From: Sympetrum striolatum | Taxonomy: Eukaryota; Arthropoda; Insecta; Odonata; Libellulidae | Length of the DNA stretch: 64,000 nt | Assembly (NCBI GenBank): GCA_947579665.1 | Contig: OX388348.1 | Location: forward strand, 496,001 to 560,000 | Direction: 5' to 3' | Part shown: positions 21,301 through 36,400 of the stretch, piece by piece | How the letters are laid out: each line of letters starts with the position of its first letter | Position numbering within the stretch: position 1 is the stretch's first letter | Made by a program: the position numbers and the translations under genes | Notes under the pieces: model-generated | What the model was told of the DNA's origin: nothing | The model's input: the letters and a program-made list of their open reading frames with translations, nothing else | Database searches by the model: none

Positions 21301-23350
21301 ATGAAGAGATGCTGTACTGATTTATTTTGTCCAGTGGTGGGATCCAAAGTGGATGAGTATGAATGCAATTCAATATTAATACTACTCTAATGCCAGTATA
21401 TTAGATATAGGTGGGCCCTTGGTTACAATAGCTGTATTGTTGGTCATATAATGTTTTAATAATCATCTTTGTATTTACTCTTCAGAAATGCTTTTGGGAC
21501 TGCCCTCTAACATGGAAAACCAAACAATTGATGAAGAGATGCTGTACTGATTTATTTTGTCCAGTGGTGGGATCCAAAGTGGATGAGTATGAATGCAATT
21601 CAATATTAATTCTACTCTAATGCCAGTATATTAGATATAGGTGGGCCCTTGGTTACAATAGCTGTATTGTTGGTCATATAATGTTTTAATAATCATCTTT
21701 GTATTTACTCTTCAGAAATGCTTTTGGGACTGCCCTCTAACATGGAAAACCAAACAATTGATGAAGAGATGCTGTACTGATTTATTTTGTCCAGTGGTGG
21801 GATCCAAAGTGGATGAGTATGAATGCAATTCAATATTAATTCTACTCTAATGCCAGTATATTAGATATAGGTGGGCCCTTGGTTACAATAGCTGTATTGT
21901 TGGTCAGATAATGTTTTAATAATCATCTTTGTATTTACTCTTCAGAAATGCTTTTGGGACTGCCCTCTAACATGGAAAACCAAACAATTGATGAAGAGAT
22001 GCTGTACTGATTTATTTTGTCCAGTGGTGGGATTCAAAGTGGATGAGTATGAATGCAATTCAATATTAATTCTACTCTAATGCCAGTATATTAGATATAG
22101 GTGGGCCCTTGGTTACAATAGCTGTATTGTTGGTCATATAATGTTTTAATAATCATCTTTGTATTTACTCTTCAGAAATGCTTTTGGGACTGCCCTCTAA
22201 CATGGAAAACCAAACAATTGATGAAGAGATGCTGTACTGATTTATTTTGTCCAGTGGTGGGATTCAAAGTGGATGAGTATGAATGCAATTCAATATTAAT
22301 TCTACTCTAATGCCAGTATATTAGATATAGGTGGGCCCTTGGTTACAATAGCTGTATTGTTGGTCATATAATGTTTTAATAATCATCTTTGTATTTACTC
22401 TTCAGAAATGCTTTTGGGACTGCCCTCTAACATGGAAAACCAAACAATTGATGAAGAGATGCTGTACTGATTTATTTTGTCCAGTGGTGGGATTCAAAGT
22501 GGATGAGTATGAATGCAATTCAATATTAATTCTACTCTAATGCCAGTATATTAGATATAGGTGGGCCCTTGGTTACAATAGCTGTATTGTTCGTCAGATA
22601 ATGTTTTAATAATCATCTTTGTATTTACTCTTCAGAAATGCTTTTGGGACTGCCCTCTAACATGGAAAACCAAACAATTGATGAAGAGATGCTGTACTGA
22701 TTTATTTTGTCCAGTGGTGGGATTCAAAGTGGATGAGTATGAATGCAATTCAATATTAATTCTACTCTAATGCCAGTATATTAGATATAGGTGGGCCCTT
22801 GGTTACAATAGCTGTATTGTTGGTCATATAATGTTTTAATAATCATCTTTGTATTTACTCTTCAGAAATGCTTTTGGGACTGCCCTCTAACATGGAAAAC
22901 CAAACAATTGATGAAGAGATGCTGTACTGATTTATTTTGTCCAGTGGTGGGATTCAAAGTGGATGAGTATGAATGCAATTCAATATTAATTCTACTCTAA
23001 TGCCAGTATATTAGATATAGGTGGGCCCTTGGTAACAATAGCTGTATTGTTGGTCATATAATGTTTTAATAATCATCTTTGTATTTACTCTTCAGAAATG
23101 CTTTTTGGACTGCCCTCTAACATGGAAAACCAAACAATTGATGAAGAGATGCTGTACTGATTTATTTTGTCCAGTGGTGGGATCCAAAGTGGATGAGTAT
23201 GAATGCAATTCAATATTAATTCTACTCTAATGCCAGTATATTAGATATAGGTGGGCCCTTGGTTACAATAGCTGTATTGTTGGTCATATAATGTTTTAAT
23301 AATCATCTTTGTATTTACTCTTCAGAAATGCTTTTGGGACTGCCCTCTAA
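18300..23350 (+). repeat. Satellite block 2: GGAAAACCAAAC monomers
   Basis: Nearly every monomer has GGAAAACCAAAC, GGTGGGCCC and CTTCAGAAATGC. The variant AATACTACTC marks copies at 19311, 20691 and 21381, spaced by six and three monomers, which hints at multi-monomer duplication. Neighbouring monomers differ by only a few bases. Confidence 0.75.
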
Positions 23351-26300
23351 CATGGAAAAGCAAACAATTGATGAAGAGATGCTGTACTGATTTATTTTGT
23401 CCAGTGGTGGGATTCAAAGTGGATGAGTATGAATGCAATTCAATATTAATTCTACTCTAATGCCAGTATATTAGATATAGGTGGGCCCTTGGTTACAATA
23501 GCTGTATTGTTGGTCATATAATGTTTTAATAATCATCTTTGTATTTACTCTTCAGAAATGCTTTTGGGACTGCCCTCTAACATGGAAAAGCAAACAATTG
23601 ATGAAGAGATGCTGTACTGATTTATTTTGTCCAGTGGTGGGATCCAAAGTGGATGAGTATGAATGCAATTCAATATTAATTCTACTCTAATGCCAGTATA
23701 TTAGATATAGGTGGGCCCTTGGTTACAATAGCTGTATTGTTGGTCATATAATGTTTTAATAATCATCTTTGTATTTACTCTTCAGAAATGCTTTTGGGAC
23801 TGCCCTCTAACATGGAAAAGCAAACAATTGATGGAGAGATGCTGTACTGATTTATTTTGTCCAGTGGTGGGATTCAAAGTGGATGAGTATGAATGCAATT
23901 CAATATTAATTCTACTCTAATGCCAGTATATTAGATATAGGTGGGCCCTTGGTTACAATAGCTGTATTGTTGGTCATATAATGTTTTAATAATCATCTTT
24001 GTATTTGCTCTTCAGAAATGCTTTTTGGACTGCCCTCTAACATGGAAAACCAAACAATTGATGAAGAGATGCTGTACTGAATTATTTTGTCCAGTGGTGG
24101 GATCCAAAGTGGATGAGTATGAATGCAATTCAATATTAATTCTACTCTAATGCCAGTATATTAGATATAGGTGGGCCCTTGGTAACAATAGCTGTATTGT
24201 TGGTCATATAATGTTTTAATAATCATCTTTGTATTTACTCTTCAGAAATGCTTTTGGGACTGCCCTCTAACATGGAAAAGCAAACAATTGATGGAGAGAT
24301 GCTGTACTGATTTATTTTGTCCAGTGGTGGGATTCAAAGTGGATGAGTATGAATGCAATTCAATATTAATTCTACTCTAATGCCAGTATATTAGATATAG
24401 GTGGGCCCTTGGTAACAATAGCTGTATTGTTGGTCATATAATGTTTTAATAATCATCTTTGTATTTACTCTTCAGAAATGCTTTTGGGACTGCCCTCTAA
24501 CATGGAAAAGCAAACAATTGATGAAGAGATGCTGTACTGATTTATTTTGTCCAGTGGTGGGATCCAAAGTGGATGAGTATGAATGCAATTCAATATTAAT
24601 TCTACTCTAATGCCAGTATATTAGATATAGGTGGGCCCTTGGTTACAATAGCTGTATTGTTGGTCATATAATGTTTTAATAATCATCTTTGTATTTACTC
24701 TTCAGAAATGCTTTTGGGACTGCCCTCTAACATGGAAAAGCAAACAATTGATGAAGAGATGCTGTACTGATTTATTTTGTCCAGTGGTGGGATCCAAAGT
24801 GGATGAGTATGAATGCAATTCAATATTAATTCTACTCTAATGCCAGTATATTAGATATAGGTGGGCCCTTGGTTACAATAGCTGTATTGTTGGTCATATA
24901 ATGTTTTAATAATCATCTTTGTATTTACTCTTCAGAAATGCTTTTGGGACTGCCCTCTAACATGGAAAAGCAAACAATTGATGAAGAGATGCTGTACTGA
25001 ATTATTTTGTCCAGTGGTGGGATCCAAAGTGGATGAGTATGAATGCAATTCAATATTAATTCTACTCTAATGCCAGTATATTAGATATAGGTGGGCCCTT
25101 GGTTACAATAGCTGTATTATTGGTCATATAATGTTTTAATAATCATCTTTGTATTTACTCTTCAGAAATGCTTTTGGGACTGCCCTCTAACATGGAAAAC
25201 CAAACAATTGATGAAGAGATGCTGTACTGATTAATTTTGTCCAGTGGTGGGATCCAAAGTGGATGAGTATGAATGCAATTCAATATTAATTCTACTCTAA
25301 TGCCAGTATATTAGATATAGGTGGGCCCTTGGTAACAATAGCTGTATTGTTGGTCATATAATGTTTTAATAATCATCTTTGTATTTACTCTTCAGAAATG
25401 CTTTTGGGACTGCCCTCTAACATGGAAAACCAAACAATTGATGAAGAGATGCTGTACTGATTTATTTTGTCCAGTGGTGGGATCCAAAGTGGATGAGTAT
25501 GAATGCAATTCAATATTAATTCTACTCTAATGCCAGTATATTAGATATAGGTGGGCCCTTGGTTACAATAGCTGTATTATTGGTCATATAATGTTTTAAT
25601 AATCATCTTTGTATTTACTCTTCAGAAATGCTTTTGGGACTGCCCTCTAACATGGAAAACCAAACAATTGATGAAGAGATGCTGTACTGATTTATTTTGT
25701 CCAGTGGTGGGATCCAAAGTGGATGAGTATGAATGCAATTCAATATTAATTCTACTCTAATGCCAGTATATTAGATATAGATGGGCCCTTGGTTACAATA
25801 GCTGTATTGTTGGTCATATAATGTTTTAATAATCATCTTTGTATTTGCTCTTCAGAAATGCTTTTTGGACTGCCCTCTAACATGGAAAACCAAACAATTG
25901 ATGAAGAGATGCTGTACTGAATTATTTTGTCCAGTGGTGGGATCCAAAGTGGATGAGTATGAATGCAATTCAATATTAATTCTACTCTAATGCCAGTATA
26001 TTAGATATAGGTGGGCCCTTGGTAACAATAGCTGTATTGTTGGTCATATAATGTTTTAATAATCATCTTTGTATTTACTCTTCAGAAATGCTTTTGGGAC
26101 TGCCCTCTAACATGGAAAACCAAACAATTGATGAAGAGATGCTGTACTGATTTATTTTGTCCAGTGGTGGGATCCAAAGTGGATGAGTATGAATGCAATT
26201 CAATATTAATTCTACTCTAATGCCAGTATATTAGATATAGGTGGGCCCTTGGTAACAATAGCTGTATTGTTGGTCATATAATGTTTTAATAATCATCTTT

Positions 26301-29300
26301 GTATTTACTCTTCAGAAATGCTTTTGGGACTGCCCTCTAACATGGAAAAGCAAACAATTGATGGAGAGATGCTGTACTGATTTATTTTGTCCAGTGGTGG
26401 GATCCAAAGTGGATGAGTATGAATGCAATTCAATATTAATTCTACTCTAATGCCAGTATATTAGATATAGGTGGGCCCTTGGTAACAATAGCTGTATTGT
26501 TGGTCATATAATGTTTTAATAATCATCTTTGTATTTACTCTTCAGAAATGCTTTTGGGACTGCCCTCTAACATGGAAAAGCAAACAATTGATGAAGAGAT
26601 GCTGTACTGATTTATTTTGTCCAGTGGTGGGATTCAAAGTGGATGAGTATGAATGCAATTCAATATTAATTCTACTCTAATGCCAGTATATTAGATATAG
26701 GTGGGCCCTTGGTAACAATAGCTGTATTGTTGGTCATATAATGTTTTAATAATCATCTTTGTATTTACTCTTCAGAAATGCTTTTTGGACTGCCCTCTAA
26801 CATGGAAAAGCAAACAATTGATGAAGAGATGCTGTACTGATTTATTTTGTCCAGTGGTGGGATCCAAAGTGGATGAGTATGAATGCAATTCAATATTAAT
26901 TCTACTCTAATGCCAGTATATTAGATATAGGTGGGCCCTTGGTAACAATAGCTGTATTGTTGGTCATATAATGTTTTAATAATCATCTTTGTATTTACTC
27001 TTCAGAAATGCTTTTGGGACTGCCCTCTAACATGGAAAAGCAAACAATTGATGGAGAGATGCTGTACTGATTTATTTTGTCCAGTGGTGGGATTCAAAGT
27101 GGATGAGTATGAATGCAATTCAATATTAATTCTACTCTAATGCCAGTATATTAGATATAGGTGGGCCCTTGGTAACAATAGCTGTATTGTTGGTCATATA
27201 ATGTTTTAATAATCATCTTTGTATTTACTCTTCAGAAATGCTTTTGGGACTGCCCTCTAACATGGAAAAGCAAACAATTGATGAAGAGATGCTGTACTGA
27301 TTTATTTTGTCCAGTGGTGGGATCCAAAGTGGATGAGTATGAATGCAATTCAATATTAATTCTACTCTAATGCCAGTATATTAGATATAGGTGGGCCCTT
27401 GGTTACAATAGCTGTATTGTTGGTCATATAATGTTTTAATAATCATCTTTGTATTTACTCTTCAGAAATGCTTTTGGGACTGCCCTCTAACATGGAAAAG
27501 CAAACAATTGATGGAGAGATGCTGTACTGATTTATTTTGTCCAGTGGTGGGATTCAAAGTGGATGAGTATGAATGCAATTCAATATTAATTCTACTCTAA
27601 TGCCAGTATATTAGATATAGGTGGGCCCTTGGTAACAATAGCTGTATTGTTGGTCATATAATGTTTTAATAATCATCTTTGTATTTACTCTTCAGAAATG
27701 CTTTTGGTACTGCCCTCTAACATGGAAAACCAAACAATTGATGAAGAGATGCTGTACTGATTTATTTTGTCCAGTGGTGGGATCCAAAGTGGATGAGTAT
27801 GAATGCAATTCAATATTAATTCTACTCTAATGCCAGTATATTAGATATAGATGGGCCCTTGGTTACAATAGCTGTATTGTTGGTCATATAATGTTTTAAT
27901 AATCATCTTTGTATTTGCTCTTCAGAAATGCTTTTTGGACTGCCCTCTAACATGGAAAACCAAACAATTGATGAAGAGATGCTGTACTGAATTATTTTGT
28001 CCAGTGGTGGGATCCAAAGTGGATGAGTATGAATGCAATTCAATATTAATTCTACTCTAATGCCAGTATATTAGATATAGGTGGGCCCTTGGTAACAATA
28101 GCTGTATTGTTGGTCATATAATGTTTTAATAATCATCTTTGTATTTACTCTTCAGAAATGCTTTTGGGACTGCCCTCTAACATGGAAAACCAAACAATTG
28201 ATGAAGAGATGCTGTACTGATTTATTTTGTCCAGTGGTGGGATCCAAAGTGGATGAGTATGAATGCAATTCAATATTAATTCTACTCTAATGCCAGTATA
28301 TTAGATATAGGTGGGCCCTTGGTTACAATAGCTGTATTGTTGGTCATATAATGTTTTAATAATCATCTTTGTATTTACTCTTCAGAAATGCTTTTGGGAC
28401 TGACCTCTAACATGGAAAAGCAAACAATTGATGAAGAGATGCTGTACTGAATTATTTTGTCCAGTGGTGGGATCCAAAGTGGATGAGTATGAATGCAATT
28501 CAATATTAATTCTACTCTAATGCCAGTATATTAGATATAGGTGGGCCCTTGGTTACAATAGCTGTATTGTTGGTCATATAATGTTTTAATAATCATCTTT
28601 GTATTTACTCTTCAGAAATGCTTTTGGGACTGCCCTCTAACATGGAAAACCAAACAATTGATGAAGAGATGCTGTACTGATTTATTTTGTCCAGTGGTGG
28701 GATCCAAAGTGGATGAGTATGAATGCAATTCAATATTAATTCTACTCTAATGCCAGTATATTAGATATAGGTGGGCCCTTGGTTACAATAGCTGTATTGT
28801 TGGTCATATAATGTTTTAATAATCATCTTTGTATTTACTCTTCAGAAATGCTTTTGGGACTGCCCTCTAACATGGAAAAGCAAACAATTGATGAAGAGAT
28901 GCTGTACTGATTTATTTTGTCCAGTGGTGGGATCCAAAGTGGATGAGTATGAATGCAATTCAATATTAATTCTACTCTAATGCCAGTATATTAGATATAG
29001 GTGGGCCCTTGGTTACAATAGCTGTATTGTTGGTCATATAATGTTTTAATAATCATCTTTGTATTTACTCTTCAGAAATGCTTTTGGGACTGCCCTCTAA
29101 CATGGAAAACCAAACAATTGATGAAGAGATGCTGTACTGATTTATTTTGTCCAGTGGTGGGATCCAAAGTGGATGAGTATGAATGCAATTCAATATTAAT
29201 TCTACTCTAATGCCAGTATATTAGATATAGGTGGGCCCTTGGTAACAATAGCTGTATTGTTGGTCATATAATGTTTTAATAATCATCTTTGTATTTACTC

Positions 29301-32300
29301 TTCAGAAATGCTTTTTGGACTGCCCTCTAACATGGAAAACCAAACAATTGATGAAGAGATGCTGTACTGATTTATTTTGTCCAGTGGTGGGATCCAAAGT
29401 GGATGAGTATGAATGCAATTCAATATTAATTCTACTCTAATGCCAGTATATTAGATATAGGTGGGCCCTTGGTAACAATAGCTGTATTGTTGGTCATATA
29501 ATGTTTTAATAATCATCTTTGTATTTACTCTTCAGAAATGCTTTTGGGACTGCCCTCTAACATGGAAAAGCAAACAATTGATGAAGAGATGCTGTACTGA
29601 TTTATTTTGTCCAGTGGTGGGATCCAAAGTGGATGAGTATGAATGCAATTCAATATTAATTCTACTCTAATGCCAGTATATTAGATATAGGTGGGCCCTT
29701 GGTTACAATAGCTGTATTGTTGGTCATATAATGTTTTAATAATCATCTTTGTATTTACTCTTCAGAAATGCTTTTGGGACTGCCCTCTAACATGGAAAAG
29801 CAAACAATTGATGGAGAGATGCTGTACTGATTTATTTTGTCCAGTGGTGGGATTCAAAGTGGATGAGTATGAATGCAATTCAATATTAATTCTACTCTAA
29901 TGCCAGTATATTAGATATAGGTGGGCCCTTGGTAACAATAGCTGTATTGTTGGTCATATAATGTTTTAATAATCATCTTTGTATTTACTCTTCAGAAATG
30001 CTTTTGGTACTGCCCTCTAACATGGAAAACCAAACAATTGATGAAGAGATGCTGTACTGATTTATTTTGTCCAGTGGTGGGATCCAAAGTGGATGAGTAT
30101 GAATGCAATTCAATATTAATTCTACTCTAATGCCAGTATATTAGATATAGATGGGCCCTTGGTTACAATAGCTGTATTGTTGGTCATATAATGTTTTAAT
30201 AATCATCTTTGTATTTGCTCTTCAGAAATGCTTTTTGGACTGCCCTCTAACATGGAAAACCAAACAATTGATGAAGAGATGCTGTACTGAATTATTTTGT
30301 CCAGTGGTGGGATCCAAAGTGGATGAGTATGAATGCAATTCAATATTAATTCTACTCTAATGCCAGTATATTAGATATAGGTGGGCCCTTGGTAACAATA
30401 GCTGTATTGTTGGTCATATAATGTTTTAATAATCATCTTTGTATTTACTCTTCAGAAATGCTTTTGGGACTGCCCTCTAACATGGAAAACCAAACAATTG
30501 ATGAAGAGATGCTGTACTGATTTATTTTGTCCAGTGGTGGGATCCAAAGTGGATGAGTATGAATGCAATTCAATATTAATTCTACTCTAATGCCAGTATA
30601 TTAGATATAGGTGGGCCCTTGGTTACAATAGCTGTATTGTTGGTCATATAATGTTTTAATAATCATCTTTGTATTTACTCTTCAGAAATGCTTTTGGGAC
30701 TGCCCTCTAACATGGAAAAGCAAACAATTGATGAAGAGATGCTGTACTGAATTATTTTGTCCAGTGGTGGGATCCAAAGTGGATGAGTATGAATGCAATT
30801 CAATATTAATTCTACTCTAATGCCAGTATATTAGATATAGGTGGGCCCTTGGTTACAATAGCTGTATTGTTGGTCATATAATGTTTTAATAATCATCTTT
30901 GTATTTACTCTTCAGAAATGCTTTTGGGACTGCCCTCTAACATGGAAAACCAAACAATTGATGAAGAGATGCTGTACTGATTTATTTTGTCCAGTGGTGG
31001 GATCCAAAGTGGATGAGTATGAATGCAATTCAATATTAATTCTACTCTAATGCCAGTATATTAGATATAGGTGGGCCCTTGGTTACAATAGCTGTATTGT
31101 TGGTCATATAATGTTTTAATAATCATCTTTGTATTTACTCTTCAGAAATGCTTTTGGGACTGCCCTCTAACATGGAAAAGCAAACAATTGATGAAGAGAT
31201 GCTGTACTGATTTATTTTGTCCAGTGGTGGGATCCAAAGTGGATGAGTATGAATGCAATTCAATATTAATTCTACTCTAATGCCAGTATATTAGATATAG
31301 GTGGGCCCTTGGTTACAATAGCTGTATTGTTGGTCATATAATGTTTTAATAATCATCTTTGTATTTACTCTTCAGAAATGCTTTTGGGACTGCCCTCTAA
31401 CATGGAAAACCAAACAATTGATGAAGAGATGCTGTACTGATTTATTTTGTCCAGTGGTGGGATCCAAAGTGGATGAGTATGAATGCAATTCAATATTAAT
31501 TCTACTCTAATGCCAGTATATTAGATATAGGTGGGCCCTTGGTAACAATAGCTGTATTGTTGGTCATATAATGTTTTAATAATCATCTTTGTATTTACTC
31601 TTCAGAAATGCTTTTTGGACTGCCCTCTAACATGGAAAACCAAACAATTGATGAAGAGATGCTGTACTGATTTATTTTGTCCAGTGGTGGGATCCAAAGT
31701 GGATGAGTATGAATGCAATTCAATATTAATTCTACTCTAATGCCAGTATATTAGATATAGGTGGGCCCTTGGTTACAATAGCTGTATTGTTGGTCATATA
31801 ATGTTTTAATAATCATCTTTGTATTTACTCTTCAGAAATGCTTTTGGGACTGCCCTCTAACATGGAAAAGCAAACAATTGATGAAGAGATGCTGTACTGA
31901 TTTATTTTGTCCAGTGGTGGGATCCAAAGTGGATGAGTATGAATGCAATTCAATATTAATTCTACTCTAATGCCAGTATATTAGATATAGGTGGGCCCTT
32001 GGTTACAATAGCTGTATTGTTGGTCATATAATGTTTTAATAATCATCTTTGTATTTACTCTTCAGAAATGCTTTAGGGACTGCCCTCTAACATGGAAAAG
32101 CAAACAATTGATGGAGAGATGCTGTACTGATTTATTTAGTCCAGTGGTGGGATTCAAAGTGGATGAGTATGAATGCAATTCAATATTAATTCTACTCTAA
32201 TGCCAGTATATTAGATATAGGTGGGCCCTTGGTTACAATAGCTGTATTGTTGGTCAGATAATGTTTTAATAATCATCTTTGTATTTACTCTTCAGCAATG

Positions 32301-33440
32301 CTTTTTGGACTGCCCTCTAACATGGAAAACCAAACAATTGATGGAGAGATGCTGTACTGATTTATTTTGTCCAGTGGTGGGATTCAAAGTGGATGAGTAT
32401 GAATGCAATTCAATATTAATTCTACTCTAATGCCAGTATATTAGATATAGGTGGGCCCTTGGTTACAATAGCTGTATTGTTGGTCAGATAATGTTTTAAT
32501 AATCATCTTTGTATTTACTCTTCAGAAATGCTTTTGGGACTGCCCTCTAACATGGAAAAGCAAACAATTGATGGAGAGATGCTGTACTGATTTATTTTGT
32601 CCAGTGGTGGGATTCAAAGTGGATGAGTATGAATGCAATTCAATATTAATTCTACTCTAATGCCAGTATGTTAGATATAGGTGGGCCCTTGGTTACAATA
32701 GCTGTATTGTTGGTCAGATAATGTTTTAATAATCATCTTTGTATTTACTCTTCAGAAATGCTTTTGGGACTGCCCTCTAACATGGAAAAGCAAACAATTG
32801 ATGAAGAGATGCTGTACTGATTTATTTTGTCCAGTGGTGGGATCCAAAGTGGATGAGTATGAATGCAATTCAATATTAATTCTACTCTAATGCCAGTATA
32901 TTAGATATAGGTGGGCCCTTGGTTACAATAGCTGTATTGTTGGTCAGATAATGTATTAATAATCATCTTTGTATTTACTCTTCAGAAATGCTTTTGGGAC
33001 TGCCCTCTAACATGGAAAACCAAACAATTGATGAAGAGATGCTGTACTTAGTTATATTGTCCAGTGGTGGGATCCAAAGTGGATGAGTATGAATGCAATT
33101 CAATATTAATTCTACTCTAATGCCAGTATATTAGATATAGGTGGGCCCTTGGTTACAATAGCTGTATTGTTGGTCAGATAATGTATTAATAATCATCTTT
33201 GTATTTACTCTTCAGAAATGCTTTTGGGACTGCCCTCTAACATGGAAAAGCAAACAATTGATGAAGAGATGCTGTACTGATTTATTTTGTCCAGTGGTGG
33301 GATCCAAAGTGGATGAGTATGAATGCAATTCAATATTAATTCTACTCTAATGCCAGTATATTAGATATAGGTGGGCCCTTGGTTACAATAGCTGTATTGT
33401 TGGTCATATAATGTTTTAATAATCATCTTTGTATTTACTC
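23350..33440 (+). repeat. Satellite block 3: GGTAACAATA and GGAAAAG/C variants
   Basis: The block is marked by frequent GGTAACAATA in place of GGTTACAATA, ATGGAGAG in place of ATGAAGAG, and mixed GGAAAAG/GGAAAAC. The rare string GTATTTGCTC is found at 24001, 25841, 27911 and 30211, at spacings of 8, 9 and 10 monomers. It contains the 2,300-bp higher-order repeat described separately. Confidence 0.75.
27321..31920 (+). repeat. Ten-monomer higher-order repeat, two tandem copies of 2,300 bp
   Basis: The ten monomers 27321-29620 are repeated in order at 29621-31920. Markers shared at exactly 2,300-bp spacing include CTTTTGGTAC (27701 and 30001), GTATTTGCTC (27911 and 30211) and ATGGAGAG followed by GATTCAAAG. 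By eye the differences include TGACC at 28401 against TGCCC at 30701, and GGTAAC at 29471 against GGTTAC at 31771. The outer limits are approximate, because the monomers just outside are also similar. Confidence 0.85.
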
Positions 33441-36400
33441 TTCAGAAATGCTTTTGGGACCGCCCTCTAACATGGAAAACCAAACAATTGATGAAGAGAT
33501 GCTGTACTGATTTATTTTGTCCAGTGGTGGGATCCAAAGTGGATGAGTATGAATGCAATTCAATATTAATTCTACTCTAATGCCAGTATGTTAGATATAG
33601 GTGGGCCCTTGGTTACAATAGCTGTATTGTTGGTCATATAATGTTTTAATAATCATCTTTGTATTTACTCTTCAGAAATGCTTTTGGGACCGCCCTCTAA
33701 CATGGAAATCCAAACAATTGATGAAGAGATGCTGTACTGATTTATTTTGTCCAGTGGTGGGATCCAAAGTGGATGAGTATGAATGCAATTCAATATTAAT
33801 TCTACTCTAATGCCAGTATATTAGATATAGGTGGGCCCTTGGTTACAATAGCTGTATTGTTGGTCATATAATGTTTTCATAATCATCTTTGTATTTACTC
33901 TTCAGAAATGCTTTTGGGACCGCCCTCTAACATGGAAAACCAAACAATTGATGAAGAGATGCTGTACTGATTTATTTTGTCCAGTGGTGGGATCCAAAGT
34001 GGATGAGTATGAATGCAATTCAATATTAATTCTACTCTAATGCCAGTATGTTAGATATAGGTGGGCCCTTGGTTACAATAGCTGTATTGTTGGTCAGATA
34101 ATGTATTAATAATCATCTTTGTATTTACTCTTCAGAAATGCTTTTGGGACCGCCCTCTAACATGGAAAACCAAACAATTGATGAAGAGATGCTGTACTGA
34201 TTTATTTTGTCCAGTGGTGGGATCCAAAGTGGATGAGTATGAATGCAATTCAATATTAATTCTACTCTAATGCCAGTATATTAGATATAGGTGGGCCCTT
34301 GGTTACAATAGCTGTATTGTTGGTCAGATAATGTATTAATAATCATCTTTGTATTTACTCTTCAGAAATGCTTTTGGGACCGCCCTCTAACATGGAAAAC
34401 CAAACAATTGATGAAGAGATGCTGTACTGATTTATTTTGTCCAGTGGTGGGATCCAAAGTGGATGAGTATGAATGCAATTCAATATTAATTCTACTCTAA
34501 TGCCAGTATATTAGATATAGGTGGGCCATTGGTTACAATAGCTGTATTGTTGGTCATATAATGTTTTAATAATCATCTTTGTATTTACTCTTCAGAAATG
34601 CTTTTGGGACCGCCCTCTAACATGGAAAACCAAACAATTGATGAAGAGATGCTGTACTGATTTATTTTGTCCAGTGGTGGGATCCAAAGTGGATGAGTAT
34701 GAATGCAATTCAATATTAATTCTACTCTAATGCCAGTATATTAGATATAGGTGGGCCCTTGGTTACAATAGCTGTATTGTTGGTCAGATAATGTATTAAT
34801 AATCATCTTTGTATTTACTCTTCAGAAATGCTTTTGGGACCGCCCTCTAACATGGAAAACCAAACAATTGATGAAGAGATGCTGTACTGATTTATTTTGT
34901 CCAGTGGTGGGATCCAAAGTGGATGAGTATGAATGCAATTCAATATTAATTCTACTCTAATGCCAGTATATTAGATATAGGTGGGCCCTTGGTTACAATA
35001 GCTGTATTGTTGGTCATATAATGTTTTAATAATCATCTTTGTATTTACTCTTCAGAAATGCTTTGGGGACCGCCCTCTAACATGGAAAACCAAACAATTG
35101 ATGAAGAGATGCTGTACTGATTTATTTTGTCCAGTGGTGGGATCCAAAGTGGATGAGTATGAATGCAATTCAATATTAATTCTACTCTAATGCCAGTATA
35201 TTAGATATAGGTGGGCCCTTGGTTACAATAGCTGTATTGTTGGTCAGATAATGTATTAATAATCATCTTTGTATTTACTCTTCAGAAATGCTTTTGGGAC
35301 CGCCCTCTAACATGGAAAACCAAACAATTGATGAAGAGATGCTGTACTGATTTATTTTGTCCAGTGGTGGGATCCAAAGTGGATGAGTATGAATGCAATT
35401 CAATATTAATTCTACTCTAATGCCAGTATATTAGATATAGGTGGGCCCTTGGTTACAATAGCTGTATTGTTGGTCATATAATGTTTTAATAATCATCTTT
35501 GTATTTACTCTTCAGAAATGCTTTTGGGACCGCCCTCTAACATGGAAAACCAAACAATTGATGAAGAGATGCTGTACTGATTTATTTTGTCCAGTGGTGG
35601 GATCCAAAGTGGATGAGTATGAATGCAATTCAATATTAATTCTACTCTAATGCCAGTATATTAGATATAGGTGGGCCCTTGGTTACAATAGCTGTATTGT
35701 TGGTCATATAATGTTTTAATAATCATCTTTGTATTTACTCTTCAGAAATGCTTTTGGGACCGCCCTCTAACATGGAAAACCAAACAATTGATGAAGAGAT
35801 GCTGTACTGATTTATTTTGTCCAGTGGTGGGATCCAAAGTGGATGAGTATGAATGCAATTCAATATTAATTCTACTCTAATGCCAGTATATTAGATATAG
35901 GTGGGCCCTTGGTTACAATAGCTGTATTGTTGGTCATATAATGTTTTAATAATCATCTTTGTATTTACTCTTCAGAAATGCTTTTGGGACCGCCCTCTAA
36001 CATGGAAAACCAAACAATTGATGAAGAGATGCTGTACTGATTTATTTTGTCCAGTGGTGGGATCCAAAGTGGATGAGTATGAATGCAATTCAATATTAAT
36101 TCTACTCTAATGCCAGTATATTAGATATAGGTGGGCCCTTGGTTACAATAGCTGTATTGTTGGTCAGATAATGTATTAATAATCATCTTTGTATTTACTC
36201 TTCAGAAATGCTTTTGGGACCGCCCTCTAACATGGAAAACCAAACAATTGATGAAGAGATGCTGTACTGATTTATTTTGTCCAGTGGTGGGATCCAAAGT
36301 GGATGAGTATGAATGCAATTCAATATTAATTCTACTCTAATGCCAGTATGTTAGATATAGGTGGGCCCTTGGTTACAATAGCTGTATTGTTGGTCATATA

